Assembly: GCA_017459985.1 (NCBI GenBank)
Contig: JAFUBX010000011.1
Span: forward strand, 62,001-126,000
DNA: 64,000 bases
Source: Parasporobacterium sp.
GTDB taxonomy: Bacteria > Bacillota > Clostridia > Lachnospirales > Lachnospiraceae
Reading direction: 5' to 3'
Each line of letters starts with the position of its first letter. The stretch's first letter is position 1. The position numbers and the translations under genes were made by a program. The notes below the pieces were generated by a model that saw nothing but the letters and a program-made list of their open reading frames with translations, was not told the DNA's origin and did not search any database. Positions 43,583-53,185 of this stretch are shown piece by piece.

Positions 43583-44971
43583 ATGGTCCATCAATACAAA
43601 TCCGCAGGATTGAATATTGTACTGGATACCTGCTCCGGTTCCGTGCATGTGGTAGACGACATTGCCTATGAGCTGATTCAGCTGTATCCGCAGGAGAAAG
43701 AAGAAGATATCATCCGGATCATGCTGGACCGGCACCGTGAACGCAGCGGATCCGGGCAGGAGGCACTGACAGAGGAGGATATCCGGGAATGTCTGCAGGA
43801 TATCCGGGAACTGAAATCCAGGGGGCAGCTCTTTACCCCCGACACCTTTGCGCCGGCGGCCGATACCTTCAAGGAACGCAGCGGCGGTGTGATCAAAGCG
43901 CTCTGCCTTCATATCGCCCACACCTGCAATCTCAACTGTTCCTACTGCTTCGCAAGTCAGGGCAAATACAACGGCGAGCGCTCCGTCATGAGTTATGAAG
44001 TCGGGAAACAGGCCCTTGATTTTCTGATCGCCCACTCTGGAACAAGGCACAATCTGGAGGTGGATTTCTTCGGCGGCGAGCCTTTGATGAACTGGGACGT
44101 GGTAAAGCAGCTGGTGCGCTATGCCCGCGGGATCGAAAAGGAACACAATAAGAATTTCCGGTTCACCCTCACGACCAACGGGCTTCTGATCGATGACGAC
44201 GTCATTGATTTCTGCAATCGGGAAATGAGTAATGTGGTCCTGAGTCTGGACGGAAGAAAACAGATCCATGACCGCTATCGCGTGGACTACGCCGGATGCG
44301 GCAGCTGGGAGCGGGTGGTCCCGAAATTCCAGAAATTTGTGAAGGCCCGTCAGGGCCGGAATTACTACATTCGCGGCACCTTTACCCATGCCAATCCGGA
44401 TTTCGTCAAGGATATCCGCTGCATGCTGGACCTGGGTTTTACAGAGCTGAGTATGGAGCCGGTGGTTGCCGGTCCGGATGACCCGGAGGCTCTGACCGCC
44501 GGAGATCTGGAGATCGTAAAACAGCAGTATGAGGAGCTGGCGGATCTGATGCGCCAGCGGCGCAAAGAAGGCAGGCCCTTTACCTTCTATCATTATATGA
44601 TCGACCTGTCCGGCGGTCCCTGCATCTACAAGCGGATCTCCGGCTGCGGATCCGGAACCGAATATATGGCGGTGACGCCCTGGGGAGATCTGTATCCCTG
44701 CCATCAGTTTGTCGGTGAGAGCGATTACCGGCTGGGAGATATCTGGAACGGCATTACCAATCCCGGCAGGCAGGAGGAGTTTCGTTCCTGCAATGTCTAT
44801 TCCCGTCCGGAATGTGCCGACTGCTGGGCGAAACTGTGGTGCTCCGGCGGATGCGCCGCAAATGCATTCCATGCCTCCGGCAGTATCCGGGGCATCTATC
44901 CGCCGGGATGCGAACTGTTCCGGAAACGGATCGAATGCGCCATTGCGCTGGAAGCTGAAAAGCAGCTGTAA
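43583..44971 (+). CDS. scfB: SCIFF-maturing radical SAM protein (thioether cross-link enzyme)
   Basis: 462 residues: an N-terminal peptide-recognition (RRE-like) region to about residue 95, a radical SAM core with HTCNLNCSYC (Cys115, Cys119, Cys122 binding the SAM cluster), and a C-terminal SPASM-type domain rich in cysteines (GPCIYKRISGCGSG ... YPCHQF ... CADCWAKLWCSGGC) for two more 4Fe-4S clusters. It installs the thioether cross-links in the SCIFF peptide. It lies 63 nt downstream of scfA after a terminator, and 5 nt upstream of the decarboxylase-family gene. Confidence 0.96.
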   Translation: MVHQYKSAGLNIVLDTCSGSVHVVDDIAYELIQLYPQEKEEDIIRIMLDRHRERSGSGQEALTEEDIRECLQDIRELKSRGQLFTPDTFAPAADTFKERSGGVIKALCLHIAHTCNLNCSYCFASQGKYNGERSVMSYEVGKQALDFLIAHSGTRHNLEVDFFGGEPLMNWDVVKQLVRYARGIEKEHNKNFRFTLTTNGLLIDDDVIDFCNREMSNVVLSLDGRKQIHDRYRVDYAGCGSWERVVPKFQKFVKARQGRNYYIRGTFTHANPDFVKDIRCMLDLGFTELSMEPVVAGPDDPEALTAGDLEIVKQQYEELADLMRQRRKEGRPFTFYHYMIDLSGGPCIYKRISGCGSGTEYMAVTPWGDLYPCHQFVGESDYRLGDIWNGITNPGRQEEFRSCNVYSRPECADCWAKLWCSGGCAANAFHASGSIRGIYPPGCELFRKRIECAIALEAEKQL

Positions 44972-44976
44972 CTGCC

Positions 44977-46482
44977 ATGAAAGATACGATATCTACTCCG
45001 ATCTGTGATTTTCTGCTGGATTACGCCGACTCCGGCATTTCCCGCTTTCATATGCCCGGCCACAAGGGAGCCGCCCCGGAGGATGCTGTGTTACAGTATT
45101 CCCATGATATCACGGAGATCCCCGGCGCCGACTCCTTATATGAAGCCGCGGGAATCATCCGGGCCAGTGAGGAAAATGCCTCCTCCTTATTCGGAACCGC
45201 GCTGACACTTTATTCCACGGAAGGATCCAGTCAGTGTATCCGGGCCATGCTGGCACTCGCGGCGGGATTTTTCTCCCGTGCCTCCAACTCTGTCGCAGCT
45301 GCCCTCCGCGCGGGTTCACCCGGCGTCCAGGAGGATCCCTGCTTCATCGGGGAGGGCCGGCCGGTGATCCTGGCTGCCAGGAACGTGCATCGTTCCTTCC
45401 TTACCGCAGCCGCTCTGCTGGATCTGGACGTGAAGTGGCTGTATCCGGAAACGGATTCCTGGTCGCTCTGCGCCTGTCCCGTCAGCGCCGCCTCGGTCCG
45501 TGACGCGATCCTCTCCCTTCCGGTGCCTCCGGCAGCGGTGTACCTGACCTCTCCGGATTATCTGGGAAATCTGCAGAAGATCCGGGAGATCGCCGCAGCT
45601 GCCCACGAATTCGGGGTGCCTCTGCTGGTGGATAATGCCCACGGCGCCTATCTTCATTTTCTGGAAAATCCCGTACATCCCATGGATCTCGGGGCGGATC
45701 TTTGCTGTGATTCCGCTCATAAGACGCTGCCGGCTCTGACGGGATGCGCCTATCTGCACATCAGTGCTTCCGCGCCTTCCGCATTCCTCTCCCATGCCCG
45801 CAGGGCCATGGCTCTGTTCGGTTCCACCTCTCCGTCCTATCTGCTTCTGGAGTCTCTGGACCGGACCAATGCGCTTCTTTCAGGTCCCTGGAGAGCCTCC
45901 CTGGCAGCCTGCGAAGCCAGAGTTCACGGGGTCAAACAGCGGCTGCAATGCCACGGCTTCGTCCTTGCGGAAGACTGCTTTCCCCTTACGCCCGAACCCC
46001 TGAAGATCACCCTCTGCGCATCCCGATCCGGATATGACGGCAGAGCTCTGGCACAGATCCTCCGTTTCCGGGGAATCGAATGCGAATATGCCGATCCGGA
46101 CGATCTGGTTCTGATGGTTTCTCCCGGTAATTCCGCCGGCGAGCTGGACCATCTGACAGCTGTACTGGAATCGCTGCCGGTACCTGCTCTGCAGAGCTCT
46201 GGGGCTTCCTCTTCCCCGCAAGAAAAACTGCACTCCCCGGAGCCGGTCCGCCGGCCCCGCTGTCCGCATCCGGAACCGATCCTTTCCATCCGGTCCGCGC
46301 TTCTGGCTCCTTCTGTTGAGATCCCGGCAGAAGAATCGGCCGGCTGCATCTGCGCGGATCCCGCGCTTGTCTGCCCGCCGGCCGTTCCGATCATCATCTG
46401 CGGGGAACGGATTCCCCGGGAGGCGATCTCCATATTTCGTCATTACGGGATTTCCCGGATCCGGGTCCTGGAATCCGAATGA
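44977..46482 (+). CDS. Orn/Lys/Arg decarboxylase-family PLP enzyme
   Basis: 501 residues. Fold type I PLP enzyme with FHMPGHKG near the N-terminus, the fixed motif LLVDNAHGA and the PLP Lys249 in CDSAHKTLPALTG. This is the short, YaaO-like form of the aliphatic amino-acid decarboxylase family (lysine, ornithine or arginine to polyamines); the substrate cannot be told from sequence. The C-terminal 100 residues are Pro/Ser-rich and diverge from the family (VPALQSSGASSS ... ), followed by a short conserved end. It follows scfB with a 5-nt gap, so it is part of that transcript. Confidence 0.88.
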   Translation: MKDTISTPICDFLLDYADSGISRFHMPGHKGAAPEDAVLQYSHDITEIPGADSLYEAAGIIRASEENASSLFGTALTLYSTEGSSQCIRAMLALAAGFFSRASNSVAAALRAGSPGVQEDPCFIGEGRPVILAARNVHRSFLTAAALLDLDVKWLYPETDSWSLCACPVSAASVRDAILSLPVPPAAVYLTSPDYLGNLQKIREIAAAAHEFGVPLLVDNAHGAYLHFLENPVHPMDLGADLCCDSAHKTLPALTGCAYLHISASAPSAFLSHARRAMALFGSTSPSYLLLESLDRTNALLSGPWRASLAACEARVHGVKQRLQCHGFVLAEDCFPLTPEPLKITLCASRSGYDGRALAQILRFRGIECEYADPDDLVLMVSPGNSAGELDHLTAVLESLPVPALQSSGASSSPQEKLHSPEPVRRPRCPHPEPILSIRSALLAPSVEIPAEESAGCICADPALVCPPAVPIIICGERIPREAISIFRHYGISRIRVLESE

Positions 46483-46570
46483 TCTGTCTGTTTGTTCAGT
46501 TTACTTCAATGACAACGCCTTCATACGTCGTTCCCGGCTTAACATCCGGCACAATATGGAAGTTTTTCAA

Positions 46571-46599
46571 TTGCGCCGGTTTTCCATGACTGCTATAAT
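46571..46599 (+). promoter_or_regulatory. promoter of proBA
   Basis: Plus strand TTGCGC (46571-46576), 17-nt spacer, TATAAT (46594-46599) with an extended TG one base upstream. The proB start is 40 nt downstream. Confidence 0.7.
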
Positions 46600-46638
46600 A
46601 GCGGTTGCAGACTTTATACAGATACAGGAAATCCATTT

Positions 46639-47412
46639 ATGAGAATTGTAATCAAGATCGGCACTTCCACCCTCGCCCATGCGGGCGGAAGGCTCAATAT
46701 CAGAAGGACCGAGGAACTGTGCAAAGTGATCAGCGACCTGAAAAATTCAGGGATGGAGATCATTCTGGTTTCCTCCGGCGCGATCGGCATGGGAGTCGGT
46801 AAACTGTCCCTGACAAAGAAACCTTCGGATATGGCCACGAAACAGGCAGCTGCGGCCATTGGCCAGTGTGAGCTGATGTATGTTTATGACAAGCTGTTTT
46901 CCGAATATAACCACACGGTGGCGCAGATTCTGATCACCGCCGCCGATGTCCGGCACGAGGACCGGCACCGCAATTTTTCCACAACCCTGAACCGGCTGCT
47001 GGAGCTGGACGTGATCCCGATCATCAATGAAAATGACTCGGTCGCCACCGAGGAGATCGTCATCGGAGACAACGATACCCTGGCTGCGATCGTGGCGACC
47101 AGTGCCAGAGCGGAACTGCTGGTTCTGCTCTCCGATATCAACGGTCTGTATACAGCGGATCCCCACAGGGACAAAGATGCGCTTCTGATTCCGGAGGTTC
47201 CGGAACTGACGGAGGAGATCCTCGCTCTTGCCGGGGACAAGGGATCCGCCCTCGGAACCGGCGGAATGAAAACCAAGCTGTCCGCGGCCCGGATCTGCAC
47301 GGAGGCAGGCTGTGATATGATCATTGCGAATGGCGCAGATCCGGCTCTGCTCTATGATATTGCCGACGGAAAGCCGGTAGGAACCCGGTTTCTTGCCGGT
47401 GGAAAGTCCTGA
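46639..47412 (+). CDS. proB: glutamate 5-kinase, short form without PUA domain
   Basis: 257 residues of the amino-acid kinase fold: VIKIGTSTLAH, VSSGAIGMGVG, the glutamate-site segment NENDSVATEEIVIGDNDTLAA and GTGGMKTKLSAA. It phosphorylates glutamate in the first step of proline synthesis and is usually feedback-inhibited by proline. The PUA domain of the longer enzymes (about 367 residues in E. coli) is absent, a known variant in Clostridia. It precedes proA by 45 nt in one operon. Confidence 0.95.
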   Translation: MRIVIKIGTSTLAHAGGRLNIRRTEELCKVISDLKNSGMEIILVSSGAIGMGVGKLSLTKKPSDMATKQAAAAIGQCELMYVYDKLFSEYNHTVAQILITAADVRHEDRHRNFSTTLNRLLELDVIPIINENDSVATEEIVIGDNDTLAAIVATSARAELLVLLSDINGLYTADPHRDKDALLIPEVPELTEEILALAGDKGSALGTGGMKTKLSAARICTEAGCDMIIANGADPALLYDIADGKPVGTRFLAGGKS

Positions 47413-47457
47413 CAAGGCAGCTGTTTTCACCGGACCTGATATGATTGGAGAATACCT

Positions 47458-48717
47458 ATGACGACAAAAGAAATCTTACTCTCTGCCAAAGAAGCGAAAA
47501 CCGCCTTTGCGTCGATCACGGCTGAACAGAAAAATGAAGCTCTGGCGGCTATGGCCGATGCACTGGAACAGGAAGCCGAAGAGATCCTGACACAGAACCG
47601 GCTGGATCTGGAAGCCGCAAAGGGAACGGTCAGTGATGTAATGCTGGACCGTCTGATGCTGACGATGGACCGGATCCGGGGAATGGCCGACGGGATCCGG
47701 GATGTCATACAGCTTCCGGATCCGGTGGGAAGGATCCTGACCGAGAGAACGATCACCGACGGGCTGAATCTGAAGAAGGTTTCGGTTCCCCTGGGGGTGG
47801 TGGCCATCATTTATGAAAGCCGCCCCAATGTCACGTCCGATGCAGCCGCCCTGTGCCTGAAAAGCGGGAATGTCTGCATCCTGCGGGGCGGCAAAGAAGC
47901 ATACCGTACCTCCAAATCGGTGGTTAACGCAATGCGTAAGGGGCTTCGCTCGGTTGGTCTCTTGGAAGAACTGATCAATATTGTGGATGATACGACCCGG
48001 GCCAGCGCTCAGGAACTGATGCAAGCACGGGGATATGTGGATCTGCTGATTCCCAGGGGCGGCGCAGGCCTGATCCGGGCCTGTGTGGAAAATGCGACGG
48101 TTCCCTGCATTGAGACAGGTACCGGAATCTGCTCCATCTATGTGGACAGCAGCGCGGATCTTCCCAAAGCGCTGAAGATTATCAACAATGCTAAAACGCA
48201 GCGGCCGTCTGTCTGCAATGCGGAAGAAACGCTCCTGGTCAATGAACAGATCGCTGCGGCATTTCTGCCGGATCTGAAACAGCTGCTGGTGGATCAGCGG
48301 ATCGCAGAGGGGAACCCCCCGGTGGAACTGCGGCTGTGTGAAAAGGCACTGGCCATCATTCCAGGAACGCCTGCAGTCAGTCAGGATTTTGATACCGAAT
48401 TTCTGGATTATATTCTGGCAGTGAAGATCGTAAAAGATGTCAGAGAAGCCGTGGAACACATTGCCCGTCACAGCACGCATCACAGCGAAGCCATCCTGAC
48501 GCAGGACATGAATGCCGCAGATTATTTCACGACCCATGTGGACAGCGCTGCTCTCTATGTCAATGCATCCACCCGCTTCACGGATGGCGGAATGTTCGGC
48601 CTTGGCTGTGAAATGGGAATCTCGACGCAGAAGCTCCATGCCAGAGGCCCTATGGGGCTCGAAGAACTGACCAGCTACAAGTACATTGTTACCGGCGATG
48701 GCCAGATCCGCAGCTGA
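47458..48717 (+). CDS. proA: gamma-glutamyl phosphate reductase
   Basis: 419 residues, aldehyde-dehydrogenase superfamily. It reduces gamma-glutamyl phosphate to glutamate semialdehyde with NADPH. Motifs: [33 protein letters not shown], the catalytic Cys in [14 protein letters not shown], and [10 protein letters not shown] near the C-terminus. Its 3' end overlaps the convergent GIY-YIG gene by 29 nt. proC is not in the window. Confidence 0.97.
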   Translation: MTTKEILLSAKEAKTAFASITAEQKNEALAAMADALEQEAEEILTQNRLDLEAAKGTVSDVMLDRLMLTMDRIRGMADGIRDVIQLPDPVGRILTERTITDGLNLKKVSVPLGVVAIIYESRPNVTSDAAALCLKSGNVCILRGGKEAYRTSKSVVNAMRKGLRSVGLLEELINIVDDTTRASAQELMQARGYVDLLIPRGGAGLIRACVENATVPCIETGTGICSIYVDSSADLPKALKIINNAKTQRPSVCNAEETLLVNEQIAAAFLPDLKQLLVDQRIAEGNPPVELRLCEKALAIIPGTPAVSQDFDTEFLDYILAVKIVKDVREAVEHIARHSTHHSEAILTQDMNAADYFTTHVDSAALYVNASTRFTDGGMFGLGCEMGISTQKLHARGPMGLEELTSYKYIVTGDGQIRS

Positions 48718-48952
48718 TCAGCTGCTCTTTCTCCCTGCGGGAAAGCCTTTTGATATGCCACTCCCGGCTTTGGGCTTCCTGCTTCGTTTCAAACAGTTCA
48801 TAATATACCAGAGTAACCGGAAGACGGGAGCGGGTGTACCTTGCACCTGCTCCTTCATTATGCGCTTTTACTCTTTTCTCCAGATCATTCGTCCAGCCCG
48901 TGTAATAGGTGCCGTCCCCGCATCGCAGAATATAGGTATAATTCATCCCCAT
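48689..48952 (-). CDS. GIY-YIG domain protein (UPF0213 / YhbQ type)
   Basis: 87 residues, one GIY-YIG nuclease domain: [20 protein letters not shown], the catalytic Arg in [10 protein letters not shown] and the Glu in [15 protein letters not shown]. Small proteins of this type are predicted structure-specific endonucleases with unsettled roles. It is convergent with proA and overlaps it by 29 nt, so the 3' ends of both messages are complementary there. Confidence 0.9.
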   Translation of the reverse strand: MGMNYTYILRCGDGTYYTGWTNDLEKRVKAHNEGAGARYTRSRLPVTLVYYELFETKQEAQSREWHIKRLSRREKEQLISCGSGHRR

Positions 48953-48969
48953 GTCCTATATAACTCCGG

Positions 48970-49755
48970 CTATGACTTCAGGAACCACTGCTCCAGGATC
49001 CCGTACATTTCCCGGATCAGACTTGTGGGAAGGAGATACCAGGCTGTCGCTGCCGGCAGTGTCTCCGCATCCTCCAGGCCAGCTTCCCGGGCGTAGTTCT
49101 CCGCCCGATAAGCATGATATCCGTTTGTTGCCAGCGCCACATGCGGATTAAGGCCCTCCTCTTCTATGATCTGTCTGGAATAGCGCAGGTTCTCCTGCGT
49201 ATCCGTCGACTGATCTTCCTGCCGGATCCGTTCCGGGTCGATCCCCTGCCCGATCAGATACTGATACATGACCGAGGCCTCCGTTGCGGTCTCGTTCTTT
49301 CCCTGTCCGCCGGATACAATGCAGACCGATTCCGGATACTCATTCAGATACCTAACCGCCTCGTCCAGCCGCCCCTTCATCGCCCGGCTGACCCGATTGC
49401 CGTACACCCGCGCCCCCAGAACGATCACGGTGCTTCCCGGTTCCGGGCTGCCCTGAAGCCCTTTAATCATGGCCGCCGTGCAGGCGCCGGCCAGAGCCAG
49501 GATCCCGGCACAAACCACGATCAGCAGGATCCCAAGGATCCGTCCAGCCGTATGTTCCCATCCGGACCGGATCAGCGCATTGATCTTTATCCCCAGAATA
49601 CCATACAGGATCATCAGCAGACTGAGTCCCATTCCGGTCAGCGCGCCGATATTGAAATTATGCAGAAAGACCGCAGGCAGGAAAAACCATAAGAAAAGCA
49701 ATCCGCCTGCGATCAGAATCAGGATCCTGAAAATTGTAAAACCGTTCATGTTCAA
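48970..49755 (-). CDS. YdcF-like (DUF218) membrane protein
   Basis: 261 residues: three or four N-terminal membrane helices (about 7-100) then a DUF218 domain with VIVLGARVYG, YPESVCIVSGGQG and the C-terminal ALATNGYHAYRAENYA. This family (ElyC/SanA/YdcF) has been linked to lipid-carrier recycling and envelope integrity in other bacteria, but biochemistry is poor. It lies 21 nt after glnA (stop at 49778) in the same orientation, so they are probably co-transcribed. Confidence 0.88.
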   Translation of the reverse strand: MNMNGFTIFRILILIAGGLLFLWFFLPAVFLHNFNIGALTGMGLSLLMILYGILGIKINALIRSGWEHTAGRILGILLIVVCAGILALAGACTAAMIKGLQGSPEPGSTVIVLGARVYGNRVSRAMKGRLDEAVRYLNEYPESVCIVSGGQGKNETATEASVMYQYLIGQGIDPERIRQEDQSTDTQENLRYSRQIIEEEGLNPHVALATNGYHAYRAENYAREAGLEDAETLPAATAWYLLPTSLIREMYGILEQWFLKS

Positions 49756-49777
49756 ATTGTGTGTGATGCCGCCTTTA

Positions 49778-51100
49778 TCAATACTTCAGTAAATACTTCT
49801 CGATCTCCCAGTTGCTGATCCTCTGGGAATACTCGGACCATTCGTTATTCTTGGCGGAGATATACCGTTCAAAAATATGCGCTCCCAGGACTTCTTTTAC
49901 AAACCGGTCCTTCTCTGCCTTCCGGATCGCCTCATACATATTCAGCGGAAGCATATGAACATGGGACCGGGACAGCTCCCGTTTGCTCATCTCGAAAATA
50001 TTCTTGTCTACCGGAGCAGGCGGGACCATCTCCCTGCGGATACCCTCCAGGCCGGCTTCCAGACACAGAGCCAGTGCCAGATAGGGATTTGCGGACGGAT
50101 CCGGGTTGCGCAGCTCGATCCGGGTCGACTGTCCTCCGGAAGTGGGAACCCGGAATAAAGGCGAACGATTCCGGGCGGACCAGGCAATATAAAGGGGCGC
50201 TTCAAAATCCGGAACCAGACGCTTGTAGGAGTTGATCAGCGGATTGGTGAAAATGGTGATCCCTTCAATATGCTTCATGATCCCGGCCATGAAGGAATAG
50301 GCCTCTTTGGACAGTCCGTTCTTATCCGATTCGTCCACAAAGGAGTTCTTTCCGTTCTTCATAAGGGACATATTCAGGTGCATGCCGTTGCCGGCGGCTC
50401 CGTAGAAGGGCTTCGGCATGAAGGTGGCATACATCTGATGCTTCTCCGAAATCGTCTTTACCGCATACTTGAAGGTCATGATATTATCCGCAGCTGCCAG
50501 AGCAGAGGCGTATTTGAAATCAATCTCATGCTGTGCGGGTCCGCATTCATGATGAGAAGCCTCGATCTCAAATCCCAGCTTTTCCAGGGCGAGTACGATA
50601 TATTTCCGGACATCCTCCCCCACATCATTGGGGCCCAGATCAAAATATCCGCCTTCATCATAGGAATCCAGAACAGGTCTTCCGTCAGCGTCGGTCTTCA
50701 TCAGATAGAATTCACACTCGGGACCGACATTAAAGGAATACCCCATCTCTTCCGCATGCTTTAAAGCCTTCCGCAGAATATATCTGGGATCTCCCTCAAA
50801 GGGATTGCCGTCAGGGGTATAGACATCACAGATCAGACGGGCAACCTTGCCCTTTTCCTGATCCCAGGGATGGATCCGAAATGTATCCAGATCCGGATAC
50901 AGACACATGTCTGACTCTTCGATCCGGGCAAATCCGTCAATGGAAGAACCGTCAAACATCATCTTGTTATTCAGAGCCTTCTCGATCTGGGACGGGGTAA
51001 TGGAAACGTTCTTCATCGCTCCGAAAATATCCGTAAACTGGAGCCGGATGAATTGAATGTCTTCCTCTTTAATCGTTTTTATGATCTGTTCCTTTGTCAT
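49778..51100 (-). CDS. glnA: glutamine synthetase, type I
   Basis: 440 residues, GSI-alpha size. It condenses glutamate and ammonia. The beta-grasp N-domain (FIRLQFTDIFGAMKNV) and catalytic motifs FDGSSIDGFARI, GPECEFYL, ASHHECGPAQHEIDF, GNGMHLNMSL and NRSPLFRVP are all present. Without the 20-residue insertion and adenylylation Tyr of GSI-beta, regulation by feedback and by GlnR-type mechanisms is expected; no GlnR box was seen. The start overlaps the upstream flavin reductase stop by 4 nt (ATGA), so it is not transcribed from its own promoter unless that lies inside the neighbour. Confidence 0.97.
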   Translation of the reverse strand: MTKEQIIKTIKEEDIQFIRLQFTDIFGAMKNVSITPSQIEKALNNKMMFDGSSIDGFARIEESDMCLYPDLDTFRIHPWDQEKGKVARLICDVYTPDGNPFEGDPRYILRKALKHAEEMGYSFNVGPECEFYLMKTDADGRPVLDSYDEGGYFDLGPNDVGEDVRKYIVLALEKLGFEIEASHHECGPAQHEIDFKYASALAAADNIMTFKYAVKTISEKHQMYATFMPKPFYGAAGNGMHLNMSLMKNGKNSFVDESDKNGLSKEAYSFMAGIMKHIEGITIFTNPLINSYKRLVPDFEAPLYIAWSARNRSPLFRVPTSGGQSTRIELRNPDPSANPYLALALCLEAGLEGIRREMVPPAPVDKNIFEMSKRELSRSHVHMLPLNMYEAIRKAEKDRFVKEVLGAHIFERYISAKNNEWSEYSQRISNWEIEKYLLKY

Positions 51101-51684
51101 TTATGTCTCCTTTTGCTGTTGTTTCTTTTTCTGACACTGTATCCGAAGGTTCCCAGGATCTTTCCCGGGGAAAGATAGGTTCCGTGGGAATAGGAGGTCA
51201 GTGATGCCCGGTTCAGATGGAACGCGCCCTTTTCATCCAGAAGATCCTCATCCACAGTGACCCCCGTAACCCTGGCCAGGAACATGTCATGGCTTCCCAG
51301 CTTGATCATCTGCTCCACTGCGCATTCAATACAGACCGGACTTTCGGCGATGGAAGGGGCCTTTACCGTCTGGGAGGGGATCGCTGTCAGATGACATGCC
51401 GCGAATTTGTCCACATCTCTTCCGCTCTTCACTCCGCAGTAGTCCATGCTTCCGGTCAGTTTCTCACTCACCAGGTTGATCACAAATTCGCCTGTGGAGC
51501 AAAGGATCTCATGACTGTACCGTTCCGGGCGGACAGAGATATACACCATCGCCGGATCAGAGCAGACGGTTCCGGTCCAGGCAACGGTAATAATGTTCGG
51601 ACGCTGTCCGGGCTTTTGGCAGCTCACCATCACGCAGGGCAGCGGATAAAGCATATTTCCGGGTTTAAAACTGGTTCTTCCCAC
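51097..51684 (-). CDS. flavin reductase-like FMN-binding protein
   Basis: 195 residues of the flavin reductase-like domain: LYPLPCVMVSCQKPGQRPNIITVAWTGTV, the FMN contacts CSDPAMVYISVRPERYSHEIL and EFVINLVSE. The start is taken as the GTG at 51684 because AAGGGATCAG precedes it and an upstream extension would run into the zinc-ribbon gene; no ATG is available. The family reduces or binds FMN; some members serve as redox partners. Coupled to glnA (ATGA overlap). Confidence 0.88.
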   Translation of the reverse strand: MGRTSFKPGNMLYPLPCVMVSCQKPGQRPNIITVAWTGTVCSDPAMVYISVRPERYSHEILCSTGEFVINLVSEKLTGSMDYCGVKSGRDVDKFAACHLTAIPSQTVKAPSIAESPVCIECAVEQMIKLGSHDMFLARVTGVTVDEDLLDEKGAFHLNRASLTSYSHGTYLSPGKILGTFGYSVRKRNNSKRRHK

Positions 51685-51698
51685 GCTTTTCTGATCCC

Positions 51699-51887
51699 TT
51701 ATTCCACATCCTCGTAGGGTCTGGTCGCATCCCCCACCGGACCTTCCGCATCCAGATTGCCTTCCGATCCGCATACCGGGCATTTGCCGTAATCAGCGCC
51801 GAAATCTCCGATCAGGTCGATGGCGTATCTGTATTTCTTTCCGCAGTTTTTGCATGTATAACACATATACTGTGCACCCCAGGTCAT
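51699..51887 (-). CDS. small zinc-ribbon protein
   Basis: 62 residues. CYTCKNCGKKYRY and GKCPVCGSEG provide two metal-binding Cys pairs (Cys-x2-Cys twice) in a rubredoxin-like or zinc-ribbon arrangement. The start ATG at 51887 is preferred to the one at 51893 since it is 7 nt from the GGAGG; the 51893 ATG overlaps the malY stop with almost no spacing. It may be a redox partner of the adjacent flavin reductase, which is inference from position only. Confidence 0.8.
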   Translation of the reverse strand: MTWGAQYMCYTCKNCGKKYRYAIDLIGDFGADYGKCPVCGSEGNLDAEGPVGDATRPYEDVE

Positions 51888-51889
51888 TT

Positions 51890-53110
51890 TCATACCTCCC
51901 TTTTGTTAAACACGTATTGATTCATTCGTTCAAAGGCCTCTTCCACCCGGGCACGGGGGAGGGCCAGATTCATGCGCAGATGGCACGGGCCATGGAACAT
52001 CTGTCCGTCCTGAACCGCTGCCCCCACATCCCAGCAGGCATGCTCCACATCCTCGATCGTTTTGTGATGCGCCCTGCACCAGTCTTTACAGTCGACAAAC
52101 AGCATGTAGGTTCCCTGGGGCTGACAGACACGGACTCCTTCGAAGTGATCCCGGATATACTGACAGGCAAATGCGACATTTCCGGTGAGGACCTGGTTGA
52201 GTTCATCCACCCATTCATAACCCTCCGGGTGATAGGCCCCGATCAGCGCATGCATGGACAGGACATTCATCTCATTGTAAAGGGACAGGGAAGATTCTTT
52301 TCTCAGACGTTCCCGCATCCATGTATTATATACGATATGATAACTTCCTACCAGTCCCGCCAGGTTAAAAGTTTTGGAAGGCGCATAAAACGCCGCTGTC
52401 CGCATTCTGGCATCCTCCGACACCGACTGAAGCGGAATATGCTGATATCCCTCCAGAATCAGATCCGACCAGATCTCATCCGAGACCACATAGACATCAT
52501 ATCTCCGGAACAGTTCCATCATCTGCTCCAGCTCCTTCCTTTCCCAGACCCTTCCGGTGGGATTATGGGGAGAACAGAAGATCGCCGCGTGGATCTTCTC
52601 TTTCCGGATCTTCTTCTCCATGTCCTCCAGATCCATGCGCCAGACGCCCTCCGCATCCACACGCAGCGGACTGTGTACGATCTGATAGCCGTTATTGCCC
52701 AGGGAATTGGTGAAGCCGATGTAGGTCGGAGAATGAACCAGGACCTTGTCCCCCCGGGAACAGAAGACATTCAGGGCAGCGATCACGCCTCCCAGGACTC
52801 CGTTTTCATAACCAATGCAGCTTCGATCCAGACCTTCCACATGATTTCTGGTACGCTGCCACTTTATGATGGACTCATAATACTCCTCCCGGGGACTGAA
52901 ATATCCGAAGGACGGATGGGATACCCTCCGGCTGATGGCCTCCGTAATGGATGGGCACACCGGGAAATTCATATCCGCAACCCACATCGGGATCGCGTCG
53001 AACCCTTCCTTCGGAGCCCCCGGCGCAAATCCCGGTATCTTTCCCAAAGCGTCCAGAGCAATGGCGTCCCTGCCCTTCCGGTCCAGGATGGAAGTAAAAT
53101 CGTATTTCAT
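51890..53110 (-). CDS. MalY/PatB-type PLP aminotransferase / cystathionine beta-lyase
   Basis: 406 residues of aminotransferase fold type I. N-terminal MWVADMNFPVCPSI, the segment CSPHNPTGRVW, DEIWSDLI and the PLP Lys in YAPSKTFNLAG are characteristic of the MalY/PatB branch, which splits cystathionine or cysteine (beta C-S lyase). First of four overlapping genes with the zinc ribbon, flavin reductase and glnA. The upstream gap includes the BKACE terminator; a weak promoter (TTGGCC, 16 nt, TACAGT on the minus strand) overlaps it. The ribosome-binding site is AGAGGTTGAT. Confidence 0.93.
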   Translation of the reverse strand: MKYDFTSILDRKGRDAIALDALGKIPGFAPGAPKEGFDAIPMWVADMNFPVCPSITEAISRRVSHPSFGYFSPREEYYESIIKWQRTRNHVEGLDRSCIGYENGVLGGVIAALNVFCSRGDKVLVHSPTYIGFTNSLGNNGYQIVHSPLRVDAEGVWRMDLEDMEKKIRKEKIHAAIFCSPHNPTGRVWERKELEQMMELFRRYDVYVVSDEIWSDLILEGYQHIPLQSVSEDARMRTAAFYAPSKTFNLAGLVGSYHIVYNTWMRERLRKESSLSLYNEMNVLSMHALIGAYHPEGYEWVDELNQVLTGNVAFACQYIRDHFEGVRVCQPQGTYMLFVDCKDWCRAHHKTIEDVEHACWDVGAAVQDGQMFHGPCHLRMNLALPRARVEEAFERMNQYVFNKREV

Positions 53111-53132
53111 ATCAACCTCTGACTGTAGAATT

Positions 53133-53160
53133 TAAGAAAAGCGGGCCAACAGGCCCGCTG
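53133..53160 (-). terminator. terminator of the BKACE gene
   Basis: Minus strand AGCGGGCC, TGTT loop, GGCCCGCT followed by TTTCTT. It begins about 25 nt after the stop. Confidence 0.85.
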
Positions 53161-53185
53161 TCTTATGGGTAATCGATTTGCAGAA

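Noticed and set aside
43562-44872. A 436-codon minus-strand frame opposite scfB
   Set aside because: The plus-strand gene has the radical SAM and SPASM cysteines; the reverse frame is low-complexity antisense.
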